Shown piece after piece: positions 8,099 to 11,207 of a stretch of DNA of 11,207 bases. Location of the stretch: contig JAAUTM010000011.1 of assembly GCA_012031455.1 (NCBI GenBank), positions 1-11,207 of the forward strand, read 5' to 3'. The stretch comes from Phycisphaerales bacterium. Its GTDB lineage: Bacteria > Planctomycetota > Phycisphaerae > Phycisphaerales > Phycisphaeraceae. A program made the translations under genes and the position numbers. How positions within the stretch are numbered: the stretch's first letter is position 1; each line of letters opens with the position of its first letter. The notes under the pieces were generated by a model that saw nothing but the letters and a program-made list of their open reading frames with translations, was not told the origin of the DNA and did not search any database.

Positions 8099-9228
8099 TC
8101 ACGGCTTGAAAGGTGATTCGCCGGCGATTCCGCCCTGCTGTTCTTGATGGATGTTGCGTTGCCAGAAGTTGTGCCAGTTCCCGAACATGATGTGGCGGAT
8201 GTCATCATCCTTGTAACCCCGGCGATGCAATGCTTCGCCGATGCGGTGCAGGTCGGCGATGCTGTCGATTTCATGGGGTACGTATTCCTGTCCGAACCCG
8301 CCATCCAGATCGGATCCGATGCCCACGTGTTCCGCGCTGCCCACGAGCTGGCAGATGTGGTCGATATGCCGGGCCACATGATCGAGGGTCACCTGTTCCC
8401 GCCGATGGGTTTCACGATTGATCCCAGTTGCCAACATTGCTACGGAAAGCACAACACCCACAACACCATGGCGCGAGGCAATGGTTTTGATTTGTTGATC
8501 GGTGATCTGCCTCATGCCCGGTACCAGGCTTCGGCAATTGCTGTGACTGGCCATCATGGAACCGGGGAACAATTCAAAAGCCTGACTCATGCCGATGTCC
8601 GCCAGGTGCGACACATCCAGCACCATGCGTAATTCGCCCATGGCCTCCAGCAGGGCCACACCCAGCCGTGTCAGCGGCCCATCCTGAGCGTTGCCAAAAC
8701 CGCAGCGCCCCTCGGGGATGTGCGTCAGTCCCACCGCGCGTACACCCAGTTCATGCCAGTGATACAGTTGGTCGGGGTGGGTGATCATGTCGGCACACTC
8801 GATCAACAGGACGCATTTCAAAGGGTCAGCTGATGCGGTGGGGAGGGAGTGAAATCCTCCGTTTGTCGAAGGATACGCATTCGGCCAGAGCGATGAAGCT
8901 GCTGGTAATAGGCAAGCTGGGCGTGAGCGAGTGCGGCTGCGATGGTGGGGCTGGATGAGTCATCACCGGAGCGCAAGAAACCCTCAAGAGCAGTGGCGCC
9001 TGGTTTGGCACGGGTGAAAATCGTGGCGGTGCAATGGGTGATCTGCCCACGACGCAATTCATCGAAGGTGACAGTGGCTGTCCCCCGCCCATCACTGCGG
9101 TTGTGTTCATCTCGTGGGGCTTTGATCTCTTTTTCGTAGTTTCGTAATCGTGCTAGTGACAGCGTGAGATCGCGGTTGTACATCACCGCATTCATCGCCA
9201 GGTCCAGATGCCCATCAAAGATTTGCAT
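8099..9228 (-). CDS. Membrane dipeptidase (peptidase M19), one frameshift
   Basis: A zinc-dependent dipeptidase of the renal-dipeptidase family, which cleaves dipeptides including those with a D-residue. Family features: the N-terminal DGHLDLAMN (His7 and Asp9 metal ligands), IECAD (Glu ligand position), LDVSHLAD and ASHSNCR (His ligands), and the IGSDLDGGFG loop. The first reading frame stops at 8818-8820, while the family sequence carries on in the neighbouring frame as ADPLKCVLLIECAD. The break lies in 8823-8847, a tract of C-runs on the coding strand, and one missing base fixes it, giving 376 residues. The TTG at 8821 should not be read as a separate start. ATG 9228 has only a weak RBS. 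The protein lacks an obvious signal peptide, so it may be cytoplasmic. It follows the esterase gene by 32 bases, probably in one transcript. Confidence 0.88.
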
Positions 9229-9260
9229 GGTTCACTTACGCAAGTGCAGGGATGCGGATT

Positions 9261-10127
9261 TTACGAAAGATGACGCTTGAGAAATTCGCAGGCCAGCGTC
9301 GTCCAGGAGCGTATGGTTTCGTGTTTATCCGCCAGTCCCATGCCGTGGTGGCCGGATTCATACACATGCAACTCAGCCCGCACCTGTTTCTCCCGGCAGG
9401 CGGAAAAATAAAGCAGACTGTTCTGCACGGGCACCGCACCATCATCAGCAGTGTGCCAGAGAAAAGCAGGGGGGCTGTCGCTGCGTACCTGTTTCTGGCA
9501 AGACAAAGCATCCACGAGTTTTTCATCTGCCACCGGTCCCATCAGGTTGTTGAATGACCCTCGATGGCGGTGCTGGTCCATGTCAATCACCGGGTAGCAG
9601 AGTACCACGGCATCCGGCCGAGCGCTGATGTTTACTGTCAGATCGTCTACTTCACAAAGGTAGTGATCCCAGTGGACTGCCAGTGTTGCGGTAAGGTGCC
9701 CGCCAGCGGAAAACCCCAAAGCCCCTACCAAGGGTTGTCCGTTTGCGCCGCTGGTGATGTTCCACGCTTGGCATGTTGGCGGAGCAGACGCATAGCCCGC
9801 TGGACATCATTCAACATGGCCGGGTGATGGTGGCGTGGCCCCACCCGGTAGTGCAGCACCGCGGCATGAAAACCAGCATCATTGAACATTTGGGCGATGG
9901 GTTGGCCCTCGTGTTCCGCCTGGCCACCGTACCCGCCACCGGGCATCACCAGCATCATCGGGTGTGGCTTGCCATCTTCCAATAGATACGGGGTGATGGT
10001 GGGATAATCGCCGGGCTGATTGGAAGCGGGCTTGGATAAACCCTGAGGGTCTTCCGTAGGACTTCCGGGGGGCGGCACCGGTCCAGATGGGTTGAGCCTG
10101 ACCACGGTTCTTTTGCAGCGACAGCAT
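9261..10127 (-). CDS. Alpha/beta-hydrolase esterase (acetylxylan/feruloyl esterase-like), two frameshifts
   Basis: A serine hydrolase with the oxyanion motif MPGGGYGGQAEHEG, nucleophile Ser in GFSAGGHL, Asp in HTADDGAVP and His in ESGHHGMGL, the arrangement of the esterase/lipase group that includes acetylxylan and BD-FAE-type carbohydrate esterases. The N-terminus IWTGAAPGSP followed by PTITPYLL also fits that group. The frame breaks in the C6 run at 10067-10072 (one C extra) and at 9762-9763 (one G missing: GG for GGG on the coding strand), which cancel out. Corrected length is 288 residues. ATG 10127 is chosen because GAGG lies 8 bases upstream and the product then covers the conserved N-terminus; the ORF from GTG 10105 alone would be out of frame at its start. 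No signal peptide is evident. The substrate is unknown: polysaccharide acetyl or feruloyl esters are a family-based guess. Confidence 0.82.
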
Positions 10128-10135
10128 GTTGTAAA

Positions 10136-10158
10136 CCTCGGTGGATTGAAAACACCGA
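10136..10158 (-). promoter_or_regulatory. RBS and overlapping hairpin upstream of the esterase
   Basis: GAGG (10139-10136) precedes ATG 10127 by 8 bases. TCGGTG (10158-10153) can pair with CACCGA (10143-10138) around a 9-base A/T-rich loop, and the second arm covers the first two bases of the Shine-Dalgarno sequence. Folding could modestly limit translation, but a 6-bp stem may be chance. Confidence 0.35.
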
Positions 10159-10246
10159 TTGTAACGCAACGATGGATCGAGTGAACCAGGCACTGGCAAG
10201 CAGTCTAAGGTTGAGGCGAATTGCACTGAATAAAGATGAAGCTGTC

Positions 10247-10930
10247 TCAGGGCTTGAGGTGCGTGGCGGCAGCTTTTCCGCCAGGGGTGTCCGGGCCGAG
10301 TTGTTGTGCCAGTGACCAATACATCATGGCCTTTTCAGTTTCCCCGGTAGCTTCGAGATTCAGCCCATGGTGATACAGCGCTGCTGCTGCCAGCCGGAGG
10401 TCAAGAGGCAGGGGAGCATCAGAGTCGTCAGCCGACTTCACGAGGGTTTGTGCCACCATGGCAAGGTCATCTCTGGATTGCTGTGCACGGCTGAAAAATG
10501 TTGGAAGATGACGACAGGCCATGCCCCGTAAAAAACGTACCTCCAAAGAATCAGGAGCCAAGGTGACTGCACGATCCAAGGCCGCAAGGCCTTCCTTGCT
10601 CAAGCCGAACAACTCCGGCAAAGGTGGTTTTTCCCGAGCCTGCAGCAAGCGTGCGGAACCGAAATAGGCCAGAGTCAATGCATCATCCGGATGCTGAGCC
10701 AGCAGGCTACGTAGCAATTCCACGGACTGCTGGTTGGCTTGAACATCACCCTCGATCCCGCTGAAATGCCATTGCATGGCATCTGTAAAGGTGAATGATT
10801 CATGAAGTGGAGCCGACGCTGGTTTGGCCGCGTTGTCCACGACAGCTTGGCTACAGCCCATCATTGAAAAAAGGAAGATCAACACCACGTTGATACTCAG
10901 ATTTAGGCGATTTCCCCTTAAGCATCCCAT
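10247..10930 (-). CDS. TPR-like lipoprotein
   Basis: An intact ORF. It is open from 11080, but ATG 10930 is preferred because it puts a proper signal peptide at the N-terminus (basic MGCLRGNR, then a hydrophobic stretch, lipobox MMGC with Cys26); the longer form would bury it. The mature part of the 227-residue protein is helical with TPR-like units: DDALTLAYFGSARLLQA, GLAALDRAVTLAPDSLEVRFLRG, and a C-terminal ALYHHGLNLEATGETEKAMMYWSLAQQLGP. A central segment HLPTFFSRAQQSRDDLAMV recalls envelope TPR lipoproteins linked to transporters, but I cannot name the family. TPR modules bind other proteins, so an adaptor role in the periplasm is likely. It is the first gene of the leftward series, 119 bases before the esterase. 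The RBS is weak. Upstream DNA is AT-rich and probably carries its promoter. Confidence 0.65.
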   Translation of the reverse strand: MGCLRGNRLNLSINVVLIFLFSMMGCSQAVVDNAAKPASAPLHESFTFTDAMQWHFSGIEGDVQANQQSVELLRSLLAQHPDDALTLAYFGSARLLQAREKPPLPELFGLSKEGLAALDRAVTLAPDSLEVRFLRGMACRHLPTFFSRAQQSRDDLAMVAQTLVKSADDSDAPLPLDLRLAAAALYHHGLNLEATGETEKAMMYWSLAQQLGPDTPGGKAAATHLKP

Positions 10931-10979
10931 GAACGTACCACAGGCTGCCAAGCCTTGGTGCTGCGTCAATCTAACGGCC

Positions 10980-11100
10980 ATTAAATAGTCTATAAACATA
11001 TTTAAATAATTGACTTGCGATAAATTAATGAGCGGGGAATTTCGGTCATACAGCGGCACTTTTATCAATGATAGGCCCATGTAAGGAAATAATTATTAAC
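10980..11100. promoter_or_regulatory. AT-rich probable promoter region
   Basis: Base composition drops sharply relative to the GC-rich genes around it, with stretches such as ATATTTAAATAATTGA, GATAAATTAATGAG and AATAATTATTAAC. It lies upstream of the TPR lipoprotein on the - strand and of a tiny ORF on the + strand, so it may hold divergent promoters. I could not pick out a -35/-10 pair with confidence. The ORF extension 10931-11080 through this region is probably untranslated. Confidence 0.45.
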
Positions 11101-11102
11101 AA

Positions 11103-11204
11103 ATGTTTGAACGATTTGGACGTTTTAAGAAACGAGGCCTAGCATTGTCAGTGTTCTATTTTTGCATTAGCAGTAAACCTTTGCTGCAGGGTTGCGAACG
11201 ATGA
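11103..11204 (+). CDS. Tiny ORF with lipobox-like end, uncertain
   Basis: ATG 11103 opens 33 codons reading MFERFGRFKKRGLALSVFYF and then a segment ending LLQGCER before TGA. A basic n-region, a hydrophobic core and an LQGC box resemble a lipoprotein signal peptide. A second ATG at 11200-11202 overlaps the end. It could be the start of a lipoprotein gene running off the window (broken by another frameshift), a leader peptide, or chance. An AAGGA lies 15 bases before the ATG, farther than usual. No homolog is recognised. Confidence 0.25.
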   Translation: MFERFGRFKKRGLALSVFYFCISSKPLLQGCER

Positions 11205-11207
11205 AAA

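Noticed and set aside
1..11207. CRISPR array, tRNA, rRNA, transposase, toxin-antitoxin or phage-defence genes
   Set aside because: I looked on both strands and found no regular direct repeats, no cloverleaf, and no protein with such motifs.

Overview
The window looks like a stretch of chromosome from a Gram-negative-type bacterium of moderately high GC, most plausibly a planctomycete (perhaps Phycisphaerae-like). The lineage is an inference from the style of the HrpB C-terminus, the run of small lipoproteins with HEAT, TPR and beta-propeller folds, and the lone TolB-like protein. No rRNA or other marker is present to prove it.

Layout. On the + strand, 2-889 is the C-terminal part of an HrpB-type DExH helicase that began before the window. 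Everything else that is clearly coding runs on the - strand. Read in the direction of transcription (right to left) it is: a TPR-like lipoprotein (10930-10247), an alpha/beta-hydrolase esterase (10127-9261), an M19 membrane dipeptidase (9228-8099), a TolB-like six-bladed propeller lipoprotein (7949-6465), a CsgG/LpoB-fold-like lipoprotein (6346-5489), a XerC/D tyrosine recombinase (5251-4187) ending at a good intrinsic terminator (4142-4112), apolipoprotein N-acyltransferase Lnt (4073-2114), and a HEAT-repeat lipoprotein (2021-976) that converges on hrpB. An AT-rich stretch at 10980-11100 probably holds promoters. A very short + strand ORF with a lipobox-like sequence follows it at the right edge.

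How the genes fit together. Four of the products carry lipobox signal peptides. Lnt, the enzyme that adds the third acyl chain to lipoproteins, lies among them, so the region has a cell-envelope flavour. The dipeptidase and esterase form a tight pair (32 bases apart) that looks catabolic. XerC is a housekeeping chromosome-dimer resolution protein and shows no sign of being part of a mobile element.

The most striking property is that five genes (HEAT protein, lnt, xerC, dipeptidase, esterase) are each broken by one-base frameshifts, ten in all. Nearly every break sits in or beside a short homopolymer, and all catalytic residues survive once the frame is restored. This is best explained by homopolymer indel errors in the underlying reads or assembly, not by gene decay or programmed frameshifting. 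The other notable item is a REP-like palindrome embedded in frame inside lnt. I do not see a convincing undescribed system in this window.
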